Shown: positions 34,025 through 43,869 of the stretch, one piece after another | Numbering within the stretch: position 1 is the stretch's first letter | Layout: each line of letters begins with the position of its first letter | NCBI RefSeq assembly: GCF_003626535.1 | Contig: NZ_RBAL01000018.1 | Span: forward strand, 1 to 64,000 | DNA length: 64,000 nucleotides | Origin: Streptomyces hoynatensis | GTDB taxonomy: Bacteria; Actinomycetota; Actinomycetes; Streptomycetales; Streptomycetaceae | Direction of reading: 5' to 3' | Program-made: the position numbers and the translations under genes | Notes under the pieces: model-generated | The model's input: the letters and a program-made list of their open reading frames with translations, nothing else | Told to the model about the DNA's origin: nothing | Database searches by the model: none

Positions 34025-35020
34025 ATGGCATCGACGGACATAGACATCAGCTGGGTGCTCGCGGGAGCGGTGCTGCTGTTCGGTCTCCTGCTCGCGGCCA
34101 TCCTGCTGACCCGGGGCAAGAAGCCCTCGGGCGAGCACGCGGACAACGACTCCTGGGAGCGTCTCGAGGCGGCCAGGCGGCGCCGCGAGCGGATCTACGC
34201 CTTCGCCTCCTACGCGCTGCTCTTCTGCTGCGCCGGGGTGGCCGCCGCCCTCTCTTTCCAGGGCCTGGTCGGCTTCGGCCGCCAGAACCTCGGCCTGGAC
34301 GACGGCTGGGAGTACCTGGTCCCCTTCGGGCTCGACGGCGCGGCGATGTTCTGCGCCGTGATCGCGGTCAGGGAGGCCAGCCACGGCGACTCCTCGATGG
34401 GCTCGCGCATGCTGGTGTGGCTCTTCGCGGGCGCCTCGGCCTGGTTCAACTGGGTGCACGCCCCGCGCGGGGCGGCGCACGCCGGCGCGCCGCAGTTCTT
34501 CGCCGGGATGTCGCTCTCGGCCGCGGTGCTCTTCGACCGGGCGCTGAAGCAGACCAGGCGGGCCGCCCTGCGCGAGCAGGGTCTGGTGCCCAGGCCCCTG
34601 CCGCAGATCCGCTTCGCCAGGTGGCTGCGGGCCCCGCGGGAGACGTACGGCGCCTGGTCGCTGATGCTGCTGGAGAACGTCCGCTCCCTCGACGAGGCGG
34701 TCGAGGAGGTCAGGGAGGACCGCAACAGCAAGCGGCAGACGCGGATGCGGCGGCGTGAGCAGCGCAGCATGGAGCGGGCCAGGCTGAAGGCGCTCAGCCG
34801 CCAGCACCGGATGTTCGGCCGCCGCCAGCAGGTCGCGGTCGCCGCGCCCGAGCCCGCGGCGCTGGAGGCCGGCGGCACGGCGCGCCGGGCGGCGCTGAAC
34901 GCCACCGCGGAGGATGCGCTGGGCGGCCGAGGCGAGGACCCGACCTCGATCTCGCAGGCGGCCCCGCGGCTCGACTCGCTGGAGGAGAAACTCGCCCGGA
35001 TCGAGCGGCAGTTCGGCTGA
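34025..35020 (+). CDS. DUF2637 multi-pass membrane protein
   Basis: A 331-aa integral membrane protein. Helices lie at about residues 10-29, 59-82, 100-117 and 127-144, with a further weak one near 155-170; the central part (WEYLVPFGLDGAAMFCAV, SAWFNWVHAP) is the DUF2637 signature. The C-terminal 150 residues are cytoplasmic, charged and probably coiled-coil (EEVREDRNSKRQTRMRRREQ, ending EEKLARIERQF). DUF2637 proteins include SpdB-like proteins of conjugative elements, but chromosomal copies are widespread in Streptomyces and no other conjugation gene is here. ATG; GAGGGG lies 10 nt upstream. Confidence 0.8.
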   Translation: MASTDIDISWVLAGAVLLFGLLLAAILLTRGKKPSGEHADNDSWERLEAARRRRERIYAFASYALLFCCAGVAAALSFQGLVGFGRQNLGLDDGWEYLVPFGLDGAAMFCAVIAVREASHGDSSMGSRMLVWLFAGASAWFNWVHAPRGAAHAGAPQFFAGMSLSAAVLFDRALKQTRRAALREQGLVPRPLPQIRFARWLRAPRETYGAWSLMLLENVRSLDEAVEEVREDRNSKRQTRMRRREQRSMERARLKALSRQHRMFGRRQQVAVAAPEPAALEAGGTARRAALNATAEDALGGRGEDPTSISQAAPRLDSLEEKLARIERQFG

Positions 35021-35057
35021 GACCCGCCCCGGTCCTCGCCCGGGCCGGCCGGGCCGG

Positions 35058-35113
35058 CCGTGGGCCGCGCCGCCGCGGAAGCCCTGGGCCACCGCCGGCG
35101 GCGCGGCCCACGG
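35058..35113. terminator. Strong bidirectional terminator
   Basis: A perfect 18-bp stem (CCGTGGGCCGCGCCGCCG at 35058-35075 with its complement at 35096-35113) and a 20-nt loop, midway between convergent DUF2637 and ogt genes. Confidence 0.75.
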
Positions 35114-35130
35114 GACCGGCCGGGCGGCCC

Positions 35131-35622
35131 TCAGCCCAGGGCGGCGGGCAGCGCTCCCTCCAGGGTGAGCAGCTGCCGCTTGCGGGGCAGGCCGCCCGCG
35201 TAGCCGGTGAGCGAGCCGTTCGCGCCGAGGACTCGGTGACAGGGCCGCACCACGGACAGCGGGTTGGCGCCGACCGCGCCGCCGACGGCCCGCACCGAGG
35301 CGGGCGGCAGCCCGGCGAGCCTGGCCAGCGCGCCGTAGGTGACGGTCGTGCCGTAGGCGATCCGGTCCAGCTGCTCCCAGACCCGCCGGCGGAAGGGCGT
35401 GCCCTCCGCGGCGAGCGTGAGGTCGAACTCCCGGAGCTCGCCCGCGAAGTAGGCGTCGAACTGCTCGGCGGCCCGGGCGAAGGCGGCGTCGTCCCTTCGC
35501 CAGCCGGGACCGATCCGTGCCCCGCCGCGCTGCCCCGGCACGGTGACCGAGGCGAGGGTGTCCGGGCGCGGCCCGGCGATCAGCAGCTCGCCCAGCGGGC
35601 TCGGGTGCGTCGTGTACAGCAT
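35131..35622 (-). CDS. ogt: Methylated-DNA-[protein]-cysteine S-methyltransferase
   Basis: A 163-aa suicide repair protein that moves the methyl group of O6-methylguanine to its own Cys. The active site is VVRPCHRVLG with Cys128, and the DNA-binding helix region AYGTTVTYGALARLAG precedes it. Length is normal. ATG with GGAGAG upstream. It lies downstream of the ada-alkA-type gene on the same strand, separated by 142 nt of GT-rich tandem repeats. Confidence 0.94.
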   Translation of the reverse strand: MLYTTHPSPLGELLIAGPRPDTLASVTVPGQRGGARIGPGWRRDDAAFARAAEQFDAYFAGELREFDLTLAAEGTPFRRRVWEQLDRIAYGTTVTYGALARLAGLPPASVRAVGGAVGANPLSVVRPCHRVLGANGSLTGYAGGLPRKRQLLTLEGALPAALG

Positions 35623-35636
35623 GGCTCTCTCCGGTG

Positions 35637-35760
35637 ATTCGCGTGCGTTCGGCGTTCGGTGGGCGTGCGGTGGGCGTGCGTGCGGTGGGCGATCGGCGTT
35701 CGTTCGGCGTGGTTCGGTGTGGTGCGGCCTGGTTCGGTGTGGTGCGGCGTGGTGCGGGCG
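35637..35760 (+). repeat. G/T-rich tandem repeats between alkA and ogt
   Basis: Nearly the whole 142-nt spacer is built of G/T-rich repeats. The clearest are two adjacent 20-mers at 35711-35730 and 35731-35750 (GGTTCGGTGTGGTGCGGCCT and the same ending GCGT), differing at one base, and before them GGGCGTGCGGT units. The purine/pyrimidine skew is strong and unlike the flanking genes. Confidence 0.75.
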
Positions 35761-35764
35761 GGGA

Positions 35765-37240
35765 TCAGGCGGTGGCGTTCCACAGGTGGTGCACGGCGTA
35801 CGAGCGCCAGGGCCGCCAGGCTTCGGCGTCCGGCGCGGGTCCCGGGCCGGCGAGGGCGCGCAGGCCGTGGCGCACCCCCGCGTCGCCCGGCAGGAAGACG
35901 TCGGGATCGCCCAGGGCGCGCATCCGCACGTAGCCCGCGGTCCACGGGCCGACGCCGCGCAACGCCAGCAGCGCGCGCGTGGCCTCCTCCCGGTCGGCGC
36001 CGGGGCCGAGGTCGACGGTGCCCTCGGCGAGTGCGGCGCACACGGTGCGGATCGCCGCCCGCCGCGCCTCGGGCATGCCGAGTTCGGCCAGCGGGGCGCC
36101 GGCCAGGGTCCCTGGCTCGGGGAAGGTGTGGGTGAGCGCGCCGTCGGGCGCGGACAGCGGCTTGCCGTAGGCGGCGACCAGCCGCCCGGCCAGGGTGCGC
36201 GCCGCGGCCACGGTGACCTGCTGGCCGAGCACCGCGCGCACGGCCGGCTCCGCGGGGTCCGCGGCGCCCGGGGAACGCAGCCCGGGGCGGGCGGCGACCA
36301 GCGGCCCGAGCGCCGGGTCGGCCCCGAGCCGCTCGGCCACGGCGTAGGGGTCGGCGTCGAGGTCGAAGAGCCGCCGCATCCGCTGCACGGCCGTGGTCAG
36401 GTCGCGCAGGTCGGTCAGGCGCAGGCGGCAGGGCAGCCAGCGGGCCTGCCTGCCGCCCGGCGCCTCGTCCACCTCGGCGACCCCGGTGCCGTGCGGGAGC
36501 GCGAGCGTGCGGCGGTAGGTCCTGGCGCCGGGGCTGCCGCGCAGCTCCTCGATGCCGGGGACGGCGCGGCGGGCCAGGAAGTCGAAGACCTGGGCGGCGT
36601 CGTACGCCCCCCGGTAGGCGAGCCGCAGCGGCACCCCGGCCGGATCGGCCCCGGCCGCGGGCCGGACGCCGCGCCCGGCGCGGGGCGTGGCGGCGGCGCG
36701 CAGCTCGCGCGGGGGGCGGGCGTAGGTCTCCCGGATCGTGTCGTTGAACTGCCGCACGCTCGCGAAGCCGGCCGCGAAGGCGATCTCGGTGATCGGCAGG
36801 GCCGTCGTCTGCAGGAGGATGCGCGCGGTGTGCGCCCGCTGGGCGCGGGCCAGCGCGACCGGGCCCGCGCCCAGCTCCGCGGTCAGCTGCCGCTGCACCT
36901 GCCGGGGGCTGTAGCCGAGCCGGGCCGCGAGCCCGGGCACCCCCTCGCGGTCGACGACTCCGTCGGCGATCAGCCGCATCGCGCGGCCGACGGCGTCCGC
37001 CCTGAGGTTCCACTCGGCCGAGCCGGGGACCGCGTCCGGGCGGCACCTGCGGCAGGCGCGGAACCCGGCGGCCTGGGCCGCGGCTGCCGAGGGGTGGAAG
37101 CGGACGTTCTCCCGCTTGGGCGTGGTCGCCGGGCAACTCGGGCGGCAGTAGATGCCGGTCGTCAGGACGGCGGTGAAGAACACGCCGTCGAAGCGCTCGT
37201 CCCGGCTGCGCACCGCCTCGTACCTGCTGTCGTCGTCCAT
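35765..37240 (-). CDS. alkA: Ada-AlkA fusion: methyl-phosphotriester-sensing regulator / 3-methyladenine glycosylase
   Basis: A 491-aa three-part protein. Residues 1-75 are the Ada metal-binding domain with Cys32, Cys36, Cys63 and Cys66 (YCRPSCP and CRRC), whose first Cys accepts methyl from DNA phosphotriesters. Residues about 85-185 are an AraC helix-turn-helix pair (EIAFAAGFASVRQFNDTIRE). The rest is AlkA_N plus an HhH-GPD glycosylase domain (LALRGVGPWTAGYVRMRALG and catalytic Asp in FLPGD). It removes alkylated bases and probably activates its own transcript and ogt. ATG 37240 follows GGAGGC directly; the longer frame is not needed. Confidence 0.92.
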   Translation of the reverse strand: MDDDSRYEAVRSRDERFDGVFFTAVLTTGIYCRPSCPATTPKRENVRFHPSAAAAQAAGFRACRRCRPDAVPGSAEWNLRADAVGRAMRLIADGVVDREGVPGLAARLGYSPRQVQRQLTAELGAGPVALARAQRAHTARILLQTTALPITEIAFAAGFASVRQFNDTIRETYARPPRELRAAATPRAGRGVRPAAGADPAGVPLRLAYRGAYDAAQVFDFLARRAVPGIEELRGSPGARTYRRTLALPHGTGVAEVDEAPGGRQARWLPCRLRLTDLRDLTTAVQRMRRLFDLDADPYAVAERLGADPALGPLVAARPGLRSPGAADPAEPAVRAVLGQQVTVAAARTLAGRLVAAYGKPLSAPDGALTHTFPEPGTLAGAPLAELGMPEARRAAIRTVCAALAEGTVDLGPGADREEATRALLALRGVGPWTAGYVRMRALGDPDVFLPGDAGVRHGLRALAGPGPAPDAEAWRPWRSYAVHHLWNATA

Positions 37241-37373
37241 CACGCCTCCAGTCTGCGGCGCCCGGCGGGCGGCCTGCTGGCGGAATTCGGACACGGACGT
37301 GCGGCCCCGGCGGACGGCCCCCGTCCCCGCCTGGGGCGTGGACGGGGCGGTGGGCCCGGGGGCGGCGGTGCCG

Positions 37374-37841
37374 TCAGCGGGGGGCGAGGCGGGCGGGGAA
37401 GCCGCCGGTGGAGATCGGGCTCCAGCGGCGGGGGGTGACGCGGATCAGCGACTTGCCCTGCTTGCGCATCGCGGCCCGGTACTCCGCCCAGTCCGGGTGC
37501 TCCCCGGCGATGTTCCGGTAGTACTCCACGAGCGGCTCGATCGCCTCGGGCACGTCCAGCACCTCGGCCGTCCCGTCGATCTGGACCCAGGGCCCGTCCC
37601 ACTCGTCGGAGAGGACCAGGACGCTCACCTCGGGGGAACGCCGCGCGTTGCGGGTCTTGGCCCGCTCCGGGTAGGTGGCGATGACGATCCGCCCACTGTC
37701 GTCGACGCCGCAGGTCAGCGGGGAGGCCTGGGGGGAGGCGTCCGCCCGCCGGGTGACCAGGATGGCGCGGTGCCTCGGGCGGACGAAGTCGAGCAGCCGC
37801 CCGAGGTCGACGGGGGTGTTCGTCGCGATCGAAGGACTCAT
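37374..37841 (-). CDS. PPOX-class F420-dependent oxidoreductase family protein
   Basis: A 155-aa split-barrel flavin/deazaflavin-binding protein. RHRAILVTRRADASPQASPL, DSGRIVIATYPERAKTRNARRSPEVSVLV (in parts) and WVQIDGTAEVLDVPEA match the Rv1155-like branch of the pyridoxamine-phosphate-oxidase fold that uses F420 in actinobacteria. ATG start with GGTGC upstream. It follows lon on the same strand, behind a strong terminator, so it is probably transcribed alone. Its substrate is unknown. Confidence 0.85.
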   Translation of the reverse strand: MSPSIATNTPVDLGRLLDFVRPRHRAILVTRRADASPQASPLTCGVDDSGRIVIATYPERAKTRNARRSPEVSVLVLSDEWDGPWVQIDGTAEVLDVPEAIEPLVEYYRNIAGEHPDWAEYRAAMRKQGKSLIRVTPRRWSPISTGGFPARLAPR

Positions 37842-37856
37842 GGCGCAGCACCCTAC

Positions 37857-37897
37857 GCGCCCGGCCGGGGCACGGGTGCGGTGCCCCGGCCGGGCGC
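37857..37897 (-). terminator. Terminator after lon
   Basis: A perfect 17-bp stem (GCGCCCGGCCGGGGCAC at 37857-37873 with its complement at 37881-37897) and a 7-nt loop, 12 nt after the lon stop and before the PPOX gene. Confidence 0.8.
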
Positions 37898-37909
37898 GGT
37901 GCGGCGGGT

Positions 37910-40309
<2,400 letters not shown>

Positions 40310-40331
40310 GACCTCTCCCTCGGCAAGCAAA

Positions 40332-40350
40332 TTGAGCTACACCGGCTCAA
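40332..40350. promoter_or_regulatory. HAIR element (HspR operator) upstream of lon
   Basis: TTGAGC-N7-GCTCAA is a perfect 6-bp inverted repeat with a 7-nt spacer, matching the HAIR consensus CTTGAGT-N7-ACTCAAG in spacing and in TTGAG/CTCAA. It lies 23-41 nt before the lon start. Confidence 0.85.
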
Positions 40351-40488
40351 TGCGCCGGGGTCCCGTGTTGTTCCCGGGGCGCGAGGTTGTTCGCCCTGAG
40401 CGATCGGCCGCCTTCCCTGGGTTCGCGGGCCGCCCCGCGGGCGGGGCCGGGGCGCGAGCGCGCGGGCAGGGCGCGCGGGGGGGCGCGC

Positions 40489-41403
40489 TCAGGTGTCGCG
40501 CAGGGCCGCGCGCAGGAAGCCGAGGGAGTCGGCCGGGGAGAGCGACTCGACGACCAGGCGGTTCAGCACGTGCCGGTACAGCTCGATCTCCGCCGGCTTG
40601 TCGGGGTAGACCCCGCCCGTCTGCTGCTCCAGGTAGACGACGTCGGGCAGGTCGCCGCCCGGCGGGCGCAGCACGGTGACCGGCCCGGCCATCGCCGGGT
40701 GGCCGCCCGCCCCGAAGGGCACCACCTGGATCGTCACGTGCGGCAGCTCCGACAGCTGCAGCAGGTGGGCCAGCTGGCCGCGCATCACCGCGGCGCCGCC
40801 GACCGGGCGCCGCAGGGCCGCCTCGTCGATCACCACCCACAGGTGGGGCGGCCGCTCGCGGTGCAGGATGCGCTGGCGCCCCATCCGCAGCTCGACCCGC
40901 CGCTCGGTGCGCTCGCGGGTGTCGTCGAGCGCGAGCCGCAGCACGGCGCGGGCGTAGCTCTCGGTCTGGAGCAGGCCCGGCACGAACTGGAGCTCGTACC
41001 CCCTGATCACGGTCGCGGCCTGTTCGAGGCCCAGGTACACGTTCAGCCAGCTGGGCACGATGTCGTGGTAGACGTGCCACCAGCCGGGCGAGTTCGACTG
41101 CCTGGCCAGCGCGAGCAGGGTGGCGCGCTCGGCCTCGTCGCAGACCCCGTAGAGCGAGAGCAGGTCCTGCACGTCGCGGGTCTTGAAGCCGGTCCTGCCC
41201 ATCTCCAGGCGGCTGATCTTGGAGTGCGAGGCGCGGATGGTGCGGCCGGCCTCCAGGCCGGTGATGCCCCTGGCCTCCCGCAGCCGCCTCAGCCGGGCGC
41301 CGAGGATCATCCGCGGGACCGTCGGGCCGGCCTGGCCGAAGTCGACGAGGCGGCTCCCCCTGCGCTCCGCGACGGCCTCGTTCGCGCTCAGGTCCACGTC
41401 CAT
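40489..41403 (-). CDS. XRE-family helix-turn-helix protein with DUF5753 domain
   Basis: A 304-aa regulator. The HTH_31/XRE domain is LGARLRRLREARGITGLEAG followed by ASHSKISRLEMGRTG; the C-terminal DUF5753 domain contains ATVIRGYELQFVPGLLQTE, LWVVIDEAALRRPVGG, VQVVPFGAGGHPAMAGP-like TIQVVPFGAGGHPA and VVYLEQQTGG. Such proteins are numerous in Streptomyces and normally sit beside a small DUF397 protein with which they form regulator pairs; no DUF397 gene is found here. ATG 41403 follows GGGGAG. It is divergent from aidB (127-nt gap). Confidence 0.9.
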   Translation of the reverse strand: MDVDLSANEAVAERRGSRLVDFGQAGPTVPRMILGARLRRLREARGITGLEAGRTIRASHSKISRLEMGRTGFKTRDVQDLLSLYGVCDEAERATLLALARQSNSPGWWHVYHDIVPSWLNVYLGLEQAATVIRGYELQFVPGLLQTESYARAVLRLALDDTRERTERRVELRMGRQRILHRERPPHLWVVIDEAALRRPVGGAAVMRGQLAHLLQLSELPHVTIQVVPFGAGGHPAMAGPVTVLRPPGGDLPDVVYLEQQTGGVYPDKPAEIELYRHVLNRLVVESLSPADSLGFLRAALRDT

Positions 41404-41530
41404 GTACGCTCCCCTGCCGTCATACCGAACGGCCAACTGTACTAGAGGCGTTCGTGCCGGAGGCAGCCCTCGTCCGGCGTGCCGGTCCCGGGGACTGGCT
41501 GGGCCGCGTCCGCGCTCATACGGTAGCGGC

Positions 41531-43183
41531 ATGACTCCCAGCACCCACGTGGTGACCAATCAGCCCCCGCCACTGGCGGACTACGACGTATTCAGTCAGG
41601 ACGCCGCCCTCCGCGAGGCCTTCGCCCGCCACGTCGGGGACGAGGTGGCCGAGGAGGCGACCGGGGAACTGCGCGCCCTGGGGGAGGCCGCGGGCTCCGC
41701 CCGGGCCCAGGAGTGGGGGGCGCGGGCCAACGAGCACCGTCCCGTGCTGCGCACCCACGACAGGTTCGGGCACCGGATCGACGAGGTCGACTTCCACCCC
41801 GACTGGCACCTGCTGCTCGGCCAGGCGGTGTCGGCCGGCCTCACCGACGCCTGGTCGAGGCCGCACGGCCAGCTGCGGCGCAGCGCCGGCTTCCTGGTGT
41901 GGACGCAGGTGGACGCCGGTCACGGCTGCCCCGTCTCGATGACGCACGCCGCCGTGCCCGCGCTGCGCGCCCAGCCCGAGCTGGCCGCCGTCTGGGAGCC
42001 GCTGCTGACCTCGCACGTCTACGAGCCGGGGCTGCGCCCGGCCACCGCCAAGGCCGGGGCGCTGGCCGGGATGGGGATGACGGAGAAGCAGGGCGGCTCC
42101 GACGTGCGGGCCAACGCGACCCGGGCGGAGCCGCTGGCCGAGCCGGGCGTCTACGCGCTGACGGGCCACAAGTGGTTCTGCTCGGCGCCCATGTCGGACG
42201 TCTTCCTCGTGCTCGCCCGGGCGCCGGAGGGCCTGACCTGCTTCCTGGTGCCCCGGGTGCTGCCCGACGGGGAGCGCAACGCCTTCCGCATCCAGCGCCT
42301 CAAGGACAAGCTCGGCGACCGCTCCAACGCCTCCTCCGAGGTGGAGTTCGACGGGACGACCCAGGGCTGGCGGGTCGGCGAGGAGGGCCGCGGGGTGGCC
42401 ACCATCATCGAGATGGTCGCCGCCACCCGGCTGGACTGCGTGACCGGCTCGGCGGCGATCATGCGGCAGGCCGTGGCCCAGGCCACCCACCACGCCGCGC
42501 ACCGCGAGGCGTTCGGCGGCCCGCTGATCGACAAGCCGCTGATGCGCAACGTGCTCGCCGACCTCGCCCTGGAGTCGGAGGCCGCGACCGCGCTCGCGAT
42601 GCGCCTCGCCGCGGCCTACGACGCGGCAGCCGCGGGGAGCGCGCAGGAGCGGCACCTGCTGCGCCTCGCGCTCCCGGCCGCCAAGTACTGGGTCACCAAG
42701 CGCTGCACGCCGCTGACCGTGGAGGCGCTCGAATGCCTCGGCGGCAACGGGTACGTCGAGGAGTCGGCGATGCCGCGGCTGCTGCGCCAGTCCCCGCTGA
42801 ACTCGATCTGGGAGGGCTCGGGCAACATCCAGGCCCTGGACGTGCTGCGGGCCCTGCAACGGGAGCCCGGCGCGCTGAACGCGTTCCTCACCGAGGTCGG
42901 CCAGGCGGCGGGCGGCGACCACCGGCTGGACGCCGCGGTCAAGGCGCTGCTGCACGAGCTGTCCGACCTGGAGGGCATCGAGGCCAGGGCCAGGCGCCTG
43001 GTGGAGCGGCTGGCGCTGGTGCTCCAGGGGTCGCTGCTGGTGCGGCACGCCCCGCCCGCGGTCGCCGACGCCTTCTGCGCCTCGCGCCTCGGCGGCGACT
43101 GGGGCGGGGCCTTCGGCACCCTGCCCGGCACGCTCGACCTGGCCGCGATCGCCGAGCGGGCCCGCCCCCTGCCGGAGGGCTGA
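41531..43183 (+). CDS. aidB: AidB-type acyl-CoA dehydrogenase (DNA alkylation response)
   Basis: A 550-aa flavoprotein of the acyl-CoA dehydrogenase superfamily in the AidB branch. GMGMTEKQGGSDVRAN, TGHKWFCSAPMSDVFLVLA, RIQRLKDKLGDRSNASSEVEF (part) and LTVEALECLGGNGYVEES are AidB-specific; SNAS in the third motif and the arginine-rich surroundings fit DNA binding. E. coli AidB protects DNA from alkylation. TACGGT lies exactly 6 nt before the ATG with no ribosome-binding site, so the mRNA is probably leaderless. It lies about 4.3 kb from ada-alkA and ogt. Confidence 0.92.
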   Translation: MTPSTHVVTNQPPPLADYDVFSQDAALREAFARHVGDEVAEEATGELRALGEAAGSARAQEWGARANEHRPVLRTHDRFGHRIDEVDFHPDWHLLLGQAVSAGLTDAWSRPHGQLRRSAGFLVWTQVDAGHGCPVSMTHAAVPALRAQPELAAVWEPLLTSHVYEPGLRPATAKAGALAGMGMTEKQGGSDVRANATRAEPLAEPGVYALTGHKWFCSAPMSDVFLVLARAPEGLTCFLVPRVLPDGERNAFRIQRLKDKLGDRSNASSEVEFDGTTQGWRVGEEGRGVATIIEMVAATRLDCVTGSAAIMRQAVAQATHHAAHREAFGGPLIDKPLMRNVLADLALESEAATALAMRLAAAYDAAAAGSAQERHLLRLALPAAKYWVTKRCTPLTVEALECLGGNGYVEESAMPRLLRQSPLNSIWEGSGNIQALDVLRALQREPGALNAFLTEVGQAAGGDHRLDAAVKALLHELSDLEGIEARARRLVERLALVLQGSLLVRHAPPAVADAFCASRLGGDWGGAFGTLPGTLDLAAIAERARPLPEG

Positions 43184-43331
43184 GGGGCGGCGCGGGCGCC
43201 AAGTCCCGGGCCGGAAAGCAGGTTTGACTCCGGGGCCGCGGGCTACCCGGGAGGAGCCGCCGCGCGCACGGTCCGGTGAAGCGCGCTCGCGCCGCTCGGC
43301 AGGCGCGGGCGCGGGGCGCGGCGGCGGCACG

Positions 43332-43360
43332 CGGCCCCGGGTTCCCACGCCCCGGGGCCG
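43332..43360 (+). terminator. Terminator after aidB
   Basis: A perfect 10-bp stem (CGGCCCCGGG at 43332-43341, CCCGGGGCCG at 43351-43360), 9-nt loop, followed by CCCCTTTCC. It lies about 150 nt after the aidB stop. Confidence 0.6.
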
Positions 43361-43373
43361 CCCCTTTCCGTCA

Positions 43374-43462
43374 CGGGACGACGGGAAAGGACGAAAAAGC
43401 ACGAGGAAGGGCGGAAAACACCGGAGAACGGTGGGGAACGGCGGGGAACAGCAGGAAAGGCG
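43374..43462 (+). repeat. Purine-rich repeat-like stretch
   Basis: A/G-rich blocks such as GGGAAAGGACGAAAAAG, GGTGGGGAACG and GCGGGGAACAGC in degenerate succession, similar in type to 12561-12645. The local GC content is lower than in neighbouring DNA. Confidence 0.5.
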
Positions 43463-43548
43463 TCTCCGCGCGCATTCGCGACCCACCGTGCCCACCCCTT
43501 CACTCGTCTCACATATCGGGACCGCCCTGTCCATATAGCGGATATTGG

Positions 43549-43577
43549 TGGACGGGTGCGTCACCGCGTGCAACCCT
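43549..43577 (+). promoter_or_regulatory. Candidate promoter of the sulfite reductase leader
   Basis: TGGACG (43549-43554), 17-nt spacer, AACCCT (43572-43577), then 6 nt to the leader ATG, which would make the transcript leaderless. The hexamers are weak; the support is that the same layout occurs before the other two leaders. Confidence 0.4.
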
Positions 43578-43583
43578 GCCGTC

Positions 43584-43667
43584 ATGTCTCGAACGGGAAT
43601 CGCGCTGGTGAGCCGTCGCCACGTCGACTTCGGCCGCATGTCGAGCGCCATCTGTCGGGCACGCTGA
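43584..43667 (+). CDS. Cysteine-codon leader peptide (27 aa) of the sulfite reductase operon
   Basis: A short ORF: starts MSRTGIALVSRR, continues HVDFGRMSSAIC and ends RAR. It shares HVD[FL]xRx[AS]SA[IL]C, with identical spacing, with two other short ORFs before sulfur genes at 54536 and 54835. Its single Cys codon is TGT, rare in this GC-rich genome, four codons before the stop. It lies 202 nt upstream of sulfite reductase, with no other gene between. I infer a regulatory uORF in which slow decoding of Cys codes for cysteine shortage. Similar short ORFs are, from memory, annotated as putative leader peptides in Streptomyces. Confidence 0.75.
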   Translation: MSRTGIALVSRRHVDFGRMSSAICRAR

Positions 43668-43869
43668 GCCGCACCGCCACCGCCCGCCGGCGCCCCCAGC
43701 GTCTCGTCCCCGTCCGACCCGGTTCGCCCCGGCGCCCGCCCCCGGGCCCCCGGGAGGCCGGCTCCGCACCGCCACGCCCCACCCCGAACTCGCTCTGCCC
43801 CGAACGCCGCACGGCCGCGGCCCCGGGTCGGAGCCGTCCTGCTGCCTGCAGAAGGAACACGCCGCCACC
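43668..43869 (+). promoter_or_regulatory. C-rich leader transcript (possible Rho-loading / attenuator region)
   Basis: Between the leader stop and the sulfite reductase ATG the sense strand has a strong C excess: at 43671-43850 I count about 97 C against 53 G. Long C-rich, G-poor RNA is what Rho needs to load when ribosomes do not cover it. Only one modest hairpin (around 43741-43760) is visible, so an intrinsic attenuator is less likely. Function is inference. Confidence 0.45.

Larger units (their letters stand above)
43184..43583. other. Gene-free region before the sulfur leader ORF
   Basis: 400 nt after aidB with no supported gene. It contains a hairpin terminator (43332-43360), a purine-rich repeat-like stretch (43374-43462) and an AT-richer segment at 43510-43550 (ATATCGGGACC, CCATATAGCGGATATTGG) upstream of the leader ORF promoter; the latter imperfect inverted repeat could be a regulator site. 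Confidence 0.5.

Noticed and set aside
34025..35020. DUF2637 protein as a sign of an integrated conjugative element
   Set aside because: No other transfer, replication or integrase gene, attachment-site repeat or composition shift is seen, and chromosomal DUF2637 genes are common in Streptomyces.
35637..35760. CRISPR-like array in the G/T repeats
   Set aside because: Repeats are contiguous, lack unique spacers of constant length, and no cas genes are present.
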